Origin: Bacillota bacterium
GTDB lineage: Bacteria; Bacillota; Syntrophomonadia; Syntrophomonadales; Syntrophomonadaceae
NCBI GenBank assembly: GCA_023395515.1
Contig: JAEWZB010000011.1
Span: forward strand, 1 to 33,110
Direction of reading: 5' to 3'
DNA: 33,110 bases
Position numbers and translations under genes: made by a program. Below, in pieces: positions 1 to 7,137 of this stretch. The first letter of the stretch is position 1. Every line of letters begins with the position of its first letter. Under the pieces are notes generated by a model. It saw only the letters and a list, made by a program, of their open reading frames with translations. It was not told the origin of the DNA and did no database searches.

Positions 1-60
1 CCGGGCCAAATGCGCATCCGTGCTCAGTGGCCCTCTCGCCCATCCTTGGGCTCGCCCCCT
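1..60 (-). ncRNA. Possible structured RNA with GGAU hairpin loops (edge-truncated)
   Basis: Read on the minus strand, two GC-rich hairpins follow each other. The first (51-38) has a GCCC/GGGC stem closing the loop AAGGAT. The second (33-3) has outer arms GGGCCA/TGGCCC and an inner GCA/TGC stem closing the loop CGGA. Exposed GGA in a hairpin loop is the known recognition feature of CsrA, so this could be a CsrA-binding leader or sponge RNA. It lies downstream of the hydrogenase genes and runs off the window edge, so its extent is unknown. A plain GC-rich structure in the start of another transcript is equally possible. Confidence 0.3.
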
Positions 61-205
61 TTCGACTCTTCATCTTCGCGGGGTGTTTCTACCATACTAC
101 GTCCAAAGGCTCCTACATATTTATACATTCAACATGATTAACTTAACGTTTTCGTAATGGGATCAAGTTCAAGCCTACCAAAAGGGGAGTTTTTTCCCTG
201 CCCAC

Positions 206-1933
206 CTAGGTATTTTTACGTTTGACGGTATAGCTGGTGTGCAGCAATTCATGTGATTTATGCCCCAGAGCTTGGTGCAGGAAATCATTATAGAGAATCT
301 TTACATCCGTATTCTCGTGGGATTTCCTGACCGGCTGGCTGCGGTCTTCGGTATAGATAGCATCCATCCGCCTATTTCTTTGCTGGTCGGTACGGGTTAA
401 AGGCTGTCCGCCTCCCCCTATGCAGCCGCCAGGACATGCCATCACTTCTATGAAGTGATAGGGGGATTTTCCGGCTGCCACCTGTTCCATAAGGAGCCGA
501 GCATTGCTTAAAGTATGGACTGCCGCCACCTTTACCAAGGTCCCATCCAGGTTTACGGTAGCCTCTTTAACTCCCTGCATGCCTCTTACTTCACTAAACT
601 CGATTTGGTCTAATTTTTTATTAGTTACCTCTTCATAAACAGTCCGTAAAGCAGCTTCCATAACCCCGCCGCTAGCAGCGAATAATACCCCTGCTCCGGT
701 ATATTCACCCATCCAGGGGTCAAAAGCAGTATCTCCCAGCAGCAGAGGATTTATGCCGCTCATCTTGAAAAGACGTATAATCTCACTGGTAGTAAGTACC
801 ATATCTACATCAGAATAGCGGCTGTCCACCATTTCCGGCCGCACTGCTTCATATTTTTTAGCGGTACAGGGCATAATGGAAACCGAAAAAATCTTTTCCG
901 GGTTGATGCCCATTTTATCCGCCCAATATGTTTTGACCAAGGCGCCAAACATCTGCTGGGGGGATTTGCAGGTGGAAAGATGGCCTAAAAACCCGGGGTA
1001 AAATATTTCTGCAAAACGTACCCAAGCCGGACAGCAGGAGGTAAACATAGGCAGAGTTTTAGAGCCGTTGATCCTTTCCAAGAGCTCACTGGCTTCCTCC
1101 ATAATGGTCAGGTCGGCGGTAAAATTAGTGGGCAGCACATGATCGAAGCCTAACATTCTAAGACCATTGACTAGTTGTCCCATACTTAATTCTTCATTGC
1201 GGCCGCCAAAGGCTTCAGACACTGCTAATCGCACCGCAGGCGCTATTTGAGTTACCACAACTTTATTGGCATCGGCTGCTGCTGCCAGGAATTCTCTAAT
1301 TTGTTCCCGCCCGGCAATAGCTCCCACCGGACAGACATGAATACATTGACCGCAATTGACACAGGGACTTTCAAATAAATCCTGTCCTATAGAGGGAAGC
1401 ACCTTAGTATCAAATCCGCGGTAAGCCAAACCCAGTGCATTTACTGTCTGTCTGGTATTGCAAAATTCAATACAGCGGCAGCAGAGAATACATTTATTCG
1501 GGTCCCGTACGATTGAAGGGCTGGAATAATCCACGGGCAAATGTGCATTTTCCTGAGAAAACCGGTTGTTACGCACATCATATTCGGAGGATAATTCCTG
1601 AAGCTCACATTCACCGCTGCGGACACAGTGCAAACAGTCCTGGGGATGATGGGCCAGCAAAAGCTCGAGAATAGTCCGTCTGGCTTCCATAACCCGGGCC
1701 GTGGTAGTTTTAATTACCATACCCTCTTTTACCTCAGTAGCACAGGCGGGCATAAGATTTCTTTGACCTTCCACTTCCACCACGCAAATCCGGCAATTAG
1801 CCTTTATTTCCTGGTCAGGATGGAAGCAAAGGGTAGGAATTTTAATCCCAGCCGCTTCGGCTGCATGTAATATGGAAGTATTTGCAGGTATATTTATTTT
1901 GATGCCGTTAATTGTTACATTGGTTGCAGACAT
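206..1933 (-). CDS. hydA: [FeFe]-hydrogenase catalytic subunit (HydA/HndD type)
   Basis: This 575-aa protein reversibly reduces protons to H2 in the cytoplasm. Domains in order: an N-terminal [2Fe-2S] ferredoxin fold (Cys36, 47, 50, 64), a His-Cys3 [4Fe-4S] site (His96, Cys100, 103, 109), two [4Fe-4S] clusters (Cys148-158 and Cys191-201) and the H-cluster domain. All three H-cluster signatures are intact: TSCCPAW (about 298-304), MPCTAKKYE (354-362) and EVMACPGGCIGGGGQP (496-511). A small-subunit-like tail follows to the C-terminus. AAGGAG lies 8 bases before the ATG. It is the last gene of a minus-strand run after hydC and hydB, the arrangement of trimeric NAD(P)- and ferredoxin-linked electron-bifurcating hydrogenases. 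Bifurcation is inferred from family and gene order. Confidence 0.97.
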   Translation of the reverse strand: MSATNVTINGIKINIPANTSILHAAEAAGIKIPTLCFHPDQEIKANCRICVVEVEGQRNLMPACATEVKEGMVIKTTTARVMEARRTILELLLAHHPQDCLHCVRSGECELQELSSEYDVRNNRFSQENAHLPVDYSSPSIVRDPNKCILCCRCIEFCNTRQTVNALGLAYRGFDTKVLPSIGQDLFESPCVNCGQCIHVCPVGAIAGREQIREFLAAAADANKVVVTQIAPAVRLAVSEAFGGRNEELSMGQLVNGLRMLGFDHVLPTNFTADLTIMEEASELLERINGSKTLPMFTSCCPAWVRFAEIFYPGFLGHLSTCKSPQQMFGALVKTYWADKMGINPEKIFSVSIMPCTAKKYEAVRPEMVDSRYSDVDMVLTTSEIIRLFKMSGINPLLLGDTAFDPWMGEYTGAGVLFAASGGVMEAALRTVYEEVTNKKLDQIEFSEVRGMQGVKEATVNLDGTLVKVAAVHTLSNARLLMEQVAAGKSPYHFIEVMACPGGCIGGGGQPLTRTDQQRNRRMDAIYTEDRSQPVRKSHENTDVKILYNDFLHQALGHKSHELLHTSYTVKRKNT

Positions 1934-1956
1934 TTATTTTGCTCCTTCCATTGGCA

Positions 1957-3813
1957 TTAGCCTTTTAAAATGGCATTAAAGGTACACTTTTGTATGCAGG
2001 CCTGACATTTTATGCACTTATCCGCATCAATAGTATGGGGCTTTTTGCGTTCACCGCTGATGGCAGCAGTGGGGCAAACGTTAATACAAGCCGTACAGCC
2101 TTTACATTTTACCGCATCTATTATAATATCCAAGAGGTCTACACATGCTCCGGCCGGACACTTCTTATCATAAACATGGGCTTCATATTCGGAGCGAAAA
2201 TAACGCAGAGTAGCAAGAACCGGGTTAGGTGCCGACTGTCCCAGACCGCATAAGGAAGTTGATTGAACTACCTGGCATAAGCTTTCCAAGGTATCCAAAT
2301 CCTCGGGCTGGCTTTTGCCACTGCAGATATCTTCCAAAATCTGCAGCATACGCATCGTTCCTTCCCGGCAGGGAGCACATTTGCCACAAGATTCGTCCTG
2401 GGTAAAATGCAGAAAATATCGGGCTACATCCACCATACAAGTATCTTCATCCATAACCACCAGGCCGCCGGAGCCCATCATGGCTCCTAATGCCACCAGA
2501 GAATCGTAATCAACCGGAGTATCAAGCAGACTTTCGGGAATACACCCACCGGAAGGACCGCCAATTTGAACTGCCTTAAACCTTTTGTCGTTCTGGATTC
2601 CGCCGCCTACATTAAACACGATTTCCCTAAGAGAAATACCGATAGGAACTTCGGCCAGACCGGTCCGGTTTATTTTTCCCGTCAAAGCAAAAACCTTGGA
2701 GCCTTTGCTGTTATCGGTACCCATGCCGGCAAACCAGTCCGCCCCCTGACGTAAGATACCGGGAACATTAGCATAAGTTTCAACATTATTAATATTAGTC
2801 GGTTTACCCCATAAGCCTGATTGAGCAGGATAAGGGGGCCGCACTCTAGGCATGCCTCGCTTTCCTTCGATGGAATGCATTAAGGCCGTTTCTTCACCGC
2901 ATACGAAAGCTCCGGCACCGGCCACAATTTGTATTTTAAAGCTGAATCCACTGCCCAGGATATTGTCGCCCAGAATGCCCATAGATTCAGCATTACGAAT
3001 AGCTTTATTAAGTCTTTTTATGGCCAGGGGGTATTCGGCCCGGATATAAATATAACCTTCATCGGCTCCGATAGCATATCCGCAAATAGCCATACCTTCC
3101 AATAAAGCGTGGGGATCTCCTTCCAGAACACTGCGGTCCATAAAAGCACCCGGGTCCCCTTCATCAGCATTACAAACTACATATTTTTTAGGGCCGGGTG
3201 ATGAATAAGCTGCTTCCCATTTGCGGCCGGTAGGAAAACCTCCCCCGCCACGGCCTCTTAATCCCGATTTGCTAATTTCTTTTATAACCTCGGCCGGCTT
3301 CATTTCAAATAGAACTTTCTCCAAAGCTTCATAACCATTAAAAGAAATATAGTGGGTTATTTGATCCGGGTCAATAATACCACAGCGGCTCAGAACGTTT
3401 TTAACCTGGGGTTTAATAAAAGGTGTATCATTAAGCTTGGTGATATTCACTGCCGCATCATAACCTCTGGGGTCCTGGGCAATAATATATTCAGGGGAAG
3501 GTTCACCTTGCTTAAGATGTCTCTCCAGAATCGCAATGGCAGTCTCAGGTTTTAAATTACCATATATAAATCGAGGCTGACCGGGAATATGGACTTCCAT
3601 AAGAGGCTCTGCATAACACATGCCAATACATCCGGTAGACATCATTTCAACTTTAAGACCCTGCCGGTCGATATAGCTGGCTATCTCATTCCAGATTTTC
3701 TCCCCACCGGCTGCCATACCGCAGGTTCCCAAACCAATCACAATTTTGACCTGATTTTTCGATTCATTAAATGCGCTTTGAAATTGCTTACGCATATCGT
3801 TTAAGCTATGCAT
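1957..3813 (-). CDS. hydB: NADH-binding flavin/Fe-S subunit of the hydrogenase (HydB/HndC, NuoF-like)
   Basis: This 618-aa subunit carries FMN and binds NAD(H). It has an N-terminal thioredoxin-like [2Fe-2S] domain (Cys in GLGTCGMAAGG and STGCIGMCYAEP) and a NuoF core with the Gly-rich nucleotide site GLRGRGGGGFPTGRKW and the FMN motif CNADEGDPGAFMDRS. These are followed by an SLBB region, the ESCGKCAPCREG [4Fe-4S] site and two C-terminal ferredoxin clusters (CKGCTACINVCP and CIKCQACIQKC). The long Fe-S N- and C-terminal extensions separate HydB of soluble hydrogenases from plain complex I NuoF. The start overlaps the hydC stop by 13 bases, pointing to translational coupling; AAAGGAG lies 11 bases upstream. 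hydA follows after 23 bases. Confidence 0.96.
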   Translation of the reverse strand: MHSLNDMRKQFQSAFNESKNQVKIVIGLGTCGMAAGGEKIWNEIASYIDRQGLKVEMMSTGCIGMCYAEPLMEVHIPGQPRFIYGNLKPETAIAILERHLKQGEPSPEYIIAQDPRGYDAAVNITKLNDTPFIKPQVKNVLSRCGIIDPDQITHYISFNGYEALEKVLFEMKPAEVIKEISKSGLRGRGGGGFPTGRKWEAAYSSPGPKKYVVCNADEGDPGAFMDRSVLEGDPHALLEGMAICGYAIGADEGYIYIRAEYPLAIKRLNKAIRNAESMGILGDNILGSGFSFKIQIVAGAGAFVCGEETALMHSIEGKRGMPRVRPPYPAQSGLWGKPTNINNVETYANVPGILRQGADWFAGMGTDNSKGSKVFALTGKINRTGLAEVPIGISLREIVFNVGGGIQNDKRFKAVQIGGPSGGCIPESLLDTPVDYDSLVALGAMMGSGGLVVMDEDTCMVDVARYFLHFTQDESCGKCAPCREGTMRMLQILEDICSGKSQPEDLDTLESLCQVVQSTSLCGLGQSAPNPVLATLRYFRSEYEAHVYDKKCPAGACVDLLDIIIDAVKCKGCTACINVCPTAAISGERKKPHTIDADKCIKCQACIQKCTFNAILKG

Positions 3814-4316
3814 TTATCATCGCGCTCCTTTTCAGCATAAAGTGCGATTATCTCCGGAACCTGGTCGGGGGAAACTCTTCCATAAGTATCCTCATTAACC
3901 ATCATTACCGGAGCCATACCGCAAGCACCTAAGCAGGCCACAGGTTCAATGGTAAACGCTAAATCTTCAGTAGTGATCATTCCTTTTTCCAAGCCCAGAG
4001 TTTCAATAATGGATTCTAAAACTTTCCCTCCGCCCTGTACATGGCAAGCAGTACCGGTACAAATCCGAATAATGTTTTTACCCCGGGCTTGTAAATGGAA
4101 TTGTCCATAAAAAGTAGCTATTCCATAGATTTCACTGGAAGGAATTTTAAGGGTATCAGCTATTATTTTTATAACATCTTCCGGGACATATCCAAAAATA
4201 TCCTGAGTTTCCTGCAGAACCGGAATAATTTTACCAGTTGTATGAAGGTATTTTTGCAGCATTGCATCAAGTGTTACATAACGAATATCCTGTATATTTT
4301 CTCCACAATTACACAT
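3801..4316 (-). CDS. hydC: [2Fe-2S] NuoE-like subunit of the hydrogenase (HydC/HndA)
   Basis: This 171-aa thioredoxin-fold ferredoxin subunit passes electrons within the hydrogenase trimer. The four cluster ligands are in CTGTACHVQGGG and ACLGACGMAPVM, as in NuoE. The N-terminal helical part includes the typical GYVPEDV and IYGIATFYGQFH stretches. I start it at the ATG at 4316, which has AAGGAGG 9 bases upstream. A GTG nine bases earlier abuts the ribosome-binding site and is unlikely. It is the first of the three hydrogenase genes. The next gene upstream (4430-4978) is on the same strand 113 bases away, so one transcript could cover all four. A separate HndB-like ferredoxin gene is absent, as in HydABC-type enzymes. 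Confidence 0.94.
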   Translation of the reverse strand: MCNCGENIQDIRYVTLDAMLQKYLHTTGKIIPVLQETQDIFGYVPEDVIKIIADTLKIPSSEIYGIATFYGQFHLQARGKNIIRICTGTACHVQGGGKVLESIIETLGLEKGMITTEDLAFTIEPVACLGACGMAPVMMVNEDTYGRVSPDQVPEIIALYAEKERDDKCIA

Positions 4317-4429
4317 ATAGGGCACCCTCCTTGCAAAAAAATCTGAATAATAGTCTTCTTAGCTGCTAGTTTTAAATAAATTCACTAGTATAAATCCGCT
4401 TACCTAAAAAGCCAGAGAAGTATCTAATT

Positions 4430-4978
4430 TTAAGATTGTCTGATTTTTACTAAATCCGCGAAAGCAATTTCGATTTCTTTAACCGGAAACATTCTGGCCA
4501 AGGAAGCGTATAATTCTGCTATCTTATTTTCAACGTCTCTTTCCATTTCCTCTACGCTAAGCTTACCCCTTAAAGTCTCCAGAGCGGCATCATCAAGTGA
4601 TTGCAAAAAGTTGCTTAAAATCAAGCTAAAGAACCGCTGATTATCTTTGGCCATCTGCTTTGAAACCGGGTCGGCCATAATAGGTCCGCCGCTATTGTAG
4701 AATTTCACCAAGAGTTCGTTCAAATTATATTTGGCCATTTTTTCAATTTCAGATTTAATAGTTAGCTGTTTTGCTGCCAACTCGTCTAAGAGTTGCTTAT
4801 CAAGGGTGCGGCTATAATTGCCGATCTCGATACACTTAGCCCTGATACAGTATTGTAAACCTACACCTAGAGAATACACATCATTGGCAGACCTCGGGCA
4901 AGGTTGAGAACTTGCTAATTCATAAGCAGCCTTCGTATGGTAGTTGATCTGGTAGTTAATCTTTTTCGCCGTATTCAT
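4430..4978 (-). CDS. Hypothetical protein upstream of the hydrogenase operon
   Basis: I do not recognise this 182-aa soluble protein. It is mostly helical and charged, with three Cys in the first third (PCPRS and QYCIRAKC), no transmembrane segment and no signal peptide. A GAGG lies a few bases before the ATG. It has a very good promoter (TTGACT, 17 bases, TATAAT at 5054-5026) overlapped or flanked by Rex-like operators. The hydC gene follows on the same strand, so the protein may be co-expressed with the hydrogenase. A role in redox sensing or hydrogenase regulation would be a guess from position only. Confidence 0.75.
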   Translation of the reverse strand: MNTAKKINYQINYHTKAAYELASSQPCPRSANDVYSLGVGLQYCIRAKCIEIGNYSRTLDKQLLDELAAKQLTIKSEIEKMAKYNLNELLVKFYNSGGPIMADPVSKQMAKDNQRFFSLILSNFLQSLDDAALETLRGKLSVEEMERDVENKIAELYASLARMFPVKEIEIAFADLVKIRQS

Positions 4979-4996
4979 TAATCCTCATTCCTTTGC

Positions 4997-5079
4997 TTGT
5001 GAAATTTTTATCAATCTCTAGGGAAATTATAAGACATGTGAAAATGTAAGTCAATTAGTAATTGATAAATTTTTCACAA
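4997..5079 (-). promoter_or_regulatory. Promoter with two Rex-like operators and a central palindrome
   Basis: On the minus strand the -35 TTGACT (5054-5049) and -10 TATAAT (5031-5026) are 17 bases apart. Two related 18-bp sites flank them in opposite orientation: TTGTGAAATTTTTATCAA at 4997-5014 and TTGATAAATTTTTCACAA at 5062-5079. Each resembles the Rex consensus TTGTGAANNNNTTCACAA in one half and has TATCAA in the other. A further palindrome, TCAATTAGTAATTGA (5051-5065), overlaps the -35. Rex senses NADH/NAD+, which suits the adjacent NAD-linked hydrogenase. The binding protein is inferred, not shown. Confidence 0.55.
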
Positions 5080-5183
5080 AGATGTCGTATGCTGACGAAA
5101 TATAACTGATTTTCGAGGTCAAGAGTGGGCGGGAATCCGGGCTTAAGAATAAATCTGGAATATAACATTTTTGAAACAATAAA

Positions 5184-5214
5184 AACAGGAAATCAGCCTC
5201 ACTGGTTTCCTGTT
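5184..5214. terminator. Hairpin resembling an intrinsic terminator
   Basis: The arms AACAGGAAATCAG and CTGGTTTCCTGTT pair almost perfectly (one G-T wobble). T-rich sequence on the minus-strand side makes it a plausible terminator for the decayed frames upstream at 5241-5703. Confidence 0.45.
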
Positions 5215-5240
5215 CTTCCCTGTTAATCACTAATCTACTA

Positions 5241-5555
5241 TTAAAACCTGGATCTTTCATAATTGTAAGGTATACTCGTACCCCCAACCACATCCAGAAT
5301 TTTATCAATAATCAACCAATCATCTATATCCTCCTGATGGTCAAATGCCATAGCATAATACAAAACACTTGCCAAAACTCACTGACGTTCCCTTAACTTA
5401 TGCCAAATCTCAGTTTCTAAAAAACTCCCTGCAATACTTTCCTCCATCTCTTTAAAAAGTTTGTAGGGTATAGAAAAAGATAATATTTCTCTATCTACAA
5501 GCTTGCGTTTTGAAATATCAAAAAACCGCCCACAGTTCATCCCCATTCGTAACAT
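5241..5555 (-). pseudogene. Decayed or recoded 104-aa frame with one in-frame TGA
   Basis: A minus-strand frame from ATG 5555 to TAA 5241 reads as ordinary protein, with a charged helical stretch around FDISKRKLVDREIL and EMEESIAGSFLETEIWHKL. A single TGA at 5381-5379 (codon 59) follows LRERQ, and the frame then continues for 45 codons with VLASVLYYAMAFDHQEDIDD. A TGG-to-TGA change would explain it. No family is recognised. The stretch has no convincing ribosome-binding site, so it is best treated as a gene remnant. Selenocysteine insertion cannot be excluded by eye, but I see no obvious insertion hairpin after the TGA. Confidence 0.35.
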
Positions 5556-5703
5556 ATCCTTTTGTAAACGCTAAAATTATTATAGAAAAAACTGCACCAA
5601 TCCAAAGACTTGTAAAAAAATGTGAAAACCTTTTAACCCCATTCTTGCTTTCAATCCTATCTTCTTCACCTAATCCACCTCAAACTAATAATACCAAGCC
5701 CAT
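5518..5703 (-). pseudogene. Possible small membrane-protein remnant with one in-frame TGA
   Basis: This minus-strand frame starts at ATG 5703 and ends at TGA 5520-5518. It is broken at codon 8 by TGA (5682-5680) and then runs for 53 codons. It includes one likely membrane helix (SLWIGAVFSIIILAF) followed by the short tail TKGYVTNGDELWAVF. It lies directly downstream of the cytochrome b gene on the same strand and overlaps the next decayed frame by 38 bases. No family is recognised and no start after the TGA looks usable. It may be a remnant or a chance frame. Confidence 0.3.
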
Positions 5704-5738
5704 TAAATCCCACAACTGTAATCCGGTCCCCTACGAAG

Positions 5739-6461
5739 TTACTCCGCTGGCTTGGTTTCTTCATTTATTTGTAAAGTAGACTCCCAAAGGGGATGATGGC
5801 ATTTCGCCCATTCCACTGAAACTTTTCCACTTGTTAGTACCCGCCAGGTTCCCTTATTAACCCACAAGGATAGGTATATATGTCCTATAACGGTTAGTAT
5901 TAGCAAAGCTGCCGATACCCCATGTATTACTAAAGTCACATCATTTACCGCCACCTGTGCAATCGCGCTTTTTTGCAGATTGATCCCCGTACCTGACAGA
6001 ATTAAAGATAACAAAAGGCTTAACCAAAAGAATATTTTTTGTCCAGCATTAAATTTACCGGCTGGTAATGGTACTTCTTCTTGTGTCAAATAGCCGCCCC
6101 CATGTTTTAACCATAGTCCATCATGTTTTTTGAATAAACAAGGCTTAAACCATATTATCAAAGTACATATAGACATTATCAAAAATATGTAGCCGCTCAT
6201 ACCGTGGGTAATTCCTGAGCTTTTACTTCCCCCGTAAAATACAAAAAATATACCGGTTCCTGCAACAATAATAAAAGATAACGTTCTAATAAAATGAAAT
6301 ATTCGCTCTGCCATTGAGAATCTTGGGATAACATTCTCGTGAGAGTTAAGGGAAACACCTTTAGCGCCAATAATTTGGTAATGTAATAATGAAGCAATAA
6401 TCGGCAATAAAATGGATATAACTATTAATATTCCACTATAACTGGTATAGAAATTAATCAT
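5739..6461 (-). CDS. Cytochrome b561-type membrane subunit (FdhI, formate dehydrogenase gamma-like)
   Basis: This 240-aa integral membrane protein has four hydrophobic helices, typical of di-heme b subunits that link Fe-S oxidoreductases to the quinone pool. Likely heme ligands are the His residues in ERIFHFIRTLSF, THGMSGYIF, VIHGVSAALL and IGHIYLSLW. The phrase GKFNAGQKIFFW between the second and third helices is the usual FdhI loop signature. I start it at the ATG at 6461, because GGAGG lies 5 bases upstream; an ATG four codons earlier overlaps that ribosome-binding site. No formate dehydrogenase or other catalytic or Fe-S partner is in the window, so it is an orphan here. A small Lys-rich protein gene lies just upstream. 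Confidence 0.85.
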   Translation of the reverse strand: MINFYTSYSGILIVISILLPIIASLLHYQIIGAKGVSLNSHENVIPRFSMAERIFHFIRTLSFIIVAGTGIFFVFYGGSKSSGITHGMSGYIFLIMSICTLIIWFKPCLFKKHDGLWLKHGGGYLTQEEVPLPAGKFNAGQKIFFWLSLLLSLILSGTGINLQKSAIAQVAVNDVTLVIHGVSAALLILTVIGHIYLSLWVNKGTWRVLTSGKVSVEWAKCHHPLWESTLQINEETKPAE

Positions 6462-6525
6462 CCTAACCTCCATTCTGCCGCCCTATAGGCAGCATATGCC
6501 CTTTTTAATTCCCCTCTGATGGGGA

Positions 6526-6756
6526 TTATTTTGTTATCACGCTATATCTTCTTTTTTTATTAGAAACCAAATGGATTTTAGTAGTGTCAGGTAATTTTAC
6601 GGAGTCATGGGAATTAGTATTTTCCCGATTCTTCTCACAGGCATGCAGGCTTACATTGGACTTTGTACGTTCAGGGATAATTCCAAACTGTTCAGCAAAA
6701 TTTATGAGTTTTTCAATATTCACGGCTTCAAATTTCTTTTTCTTTTTTCCAGACAT
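6526..6756 (-). CDS. Small lysine-rich protein of unknown function
   Basis: This 76-aa protein starts MSGKKKKKFEAVNIEKL, continues with a short predicted helix (INFAEQFGIIPE), and ends polar and basic (NKKRRYSVITK). GGGAG lies 5 bases before the ATG at 6756, which favours this start over an ATG four codons earlier. It precedes the cytochrome b gene on the same strand by 64 bases, so the two may be co-transcribed from the marR-like promoter copy at 6797-6905. No membrane segment and only one Cys. No family is recognised; DNA- or membrane-surface binding is conceivable from its charge only. Confidence 0.5.
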   Translation of the reverse strand: MSGKKKKKFEAVNIEKLINFAEQFGIIPERTKSNVSLHACEKNRENTNSHDSVKLPDTTKIHLVSNKKRRYSVITK

Positions 6757-6796
6757 ATACTCTCCCATATAAAATCATTCCTTAAAACACACAATA

Positions 6797-6905
6797 TTGA
6801 CAGCACTATATCTGCCGATATTCTACATTGAACTAAATTCCAATTAAGAAGTTTCCTTTGAAACTACTTTATCAATTTATAGTTTCCTTGTCCACTATAT
6901 TATTT
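6797..6905 (-). repeat. Decayed copy of the marR promoter and first codons
   Basis: About 110 bases match the region at 8725-8825 with only scattered differences. The shared blocks are AGCACTATATCTGCCGATA (the first marR codons on the minus strand), CTTTGAAACTA and TATAGTTTC. On the minus strand the copy keeps an ATG (6828-6826), but the next codon is TAG. The promoter part reads TGGACA, 17 bases, TAAAGT, and one half of the operator palindrome is degraded. It sits upstream of the small Lys-rich gene and the cytochrome b gene and may drive them. The rest of 6906-7032 shows no gene. Confidence 0.7.
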
Positions 6906-7032
6906 ATAGGGATTATTGGATACCATATATGTGAAACCCCCTGCTAACCATGACGATACGCGTTGTCACATAAATATAATGGTATGACGGAACCTTTTAT
7001 TGAAAGGGACCTGCTTTTGACCTGATAAAAAA

Positions 7033-7068
7033 ACAAAAGCACCAAGATTCCTGTCCTGATGCTTTTGT
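7033..7068 (-). terminator. Intrinsic terminator of the marR-MFS operon
   Basis: The arms ACAAAAGC and GCTTTTGT plus adjoining bases form a stem. It is followed on the minus strand by a run of seven T, about 70 bases after the transporter stop. Confidence 0.85.
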
Positions 7069-7137
7069 CTTTTGTACTAATTAACATTTCAGTGTATCAT
7101 ATTCCCTCAACAACCCTTTTTCAATTACTAATACCCA

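Noticed and set aside
5051..5308. 85-aa minus-strand frame starting at TTG
   Set aside because: It contains the terminator-like hairpin and the Rex-like site, has no ribosome-binding site and reads through AT-rich control DNA.
5379..5381. Alternative genetic code with TGA as Trp
   Set aside because: Intact genes in the window (ligase, GIY-YIG-like and VWA genes) end with TGA, so TGA is a normal stop here.
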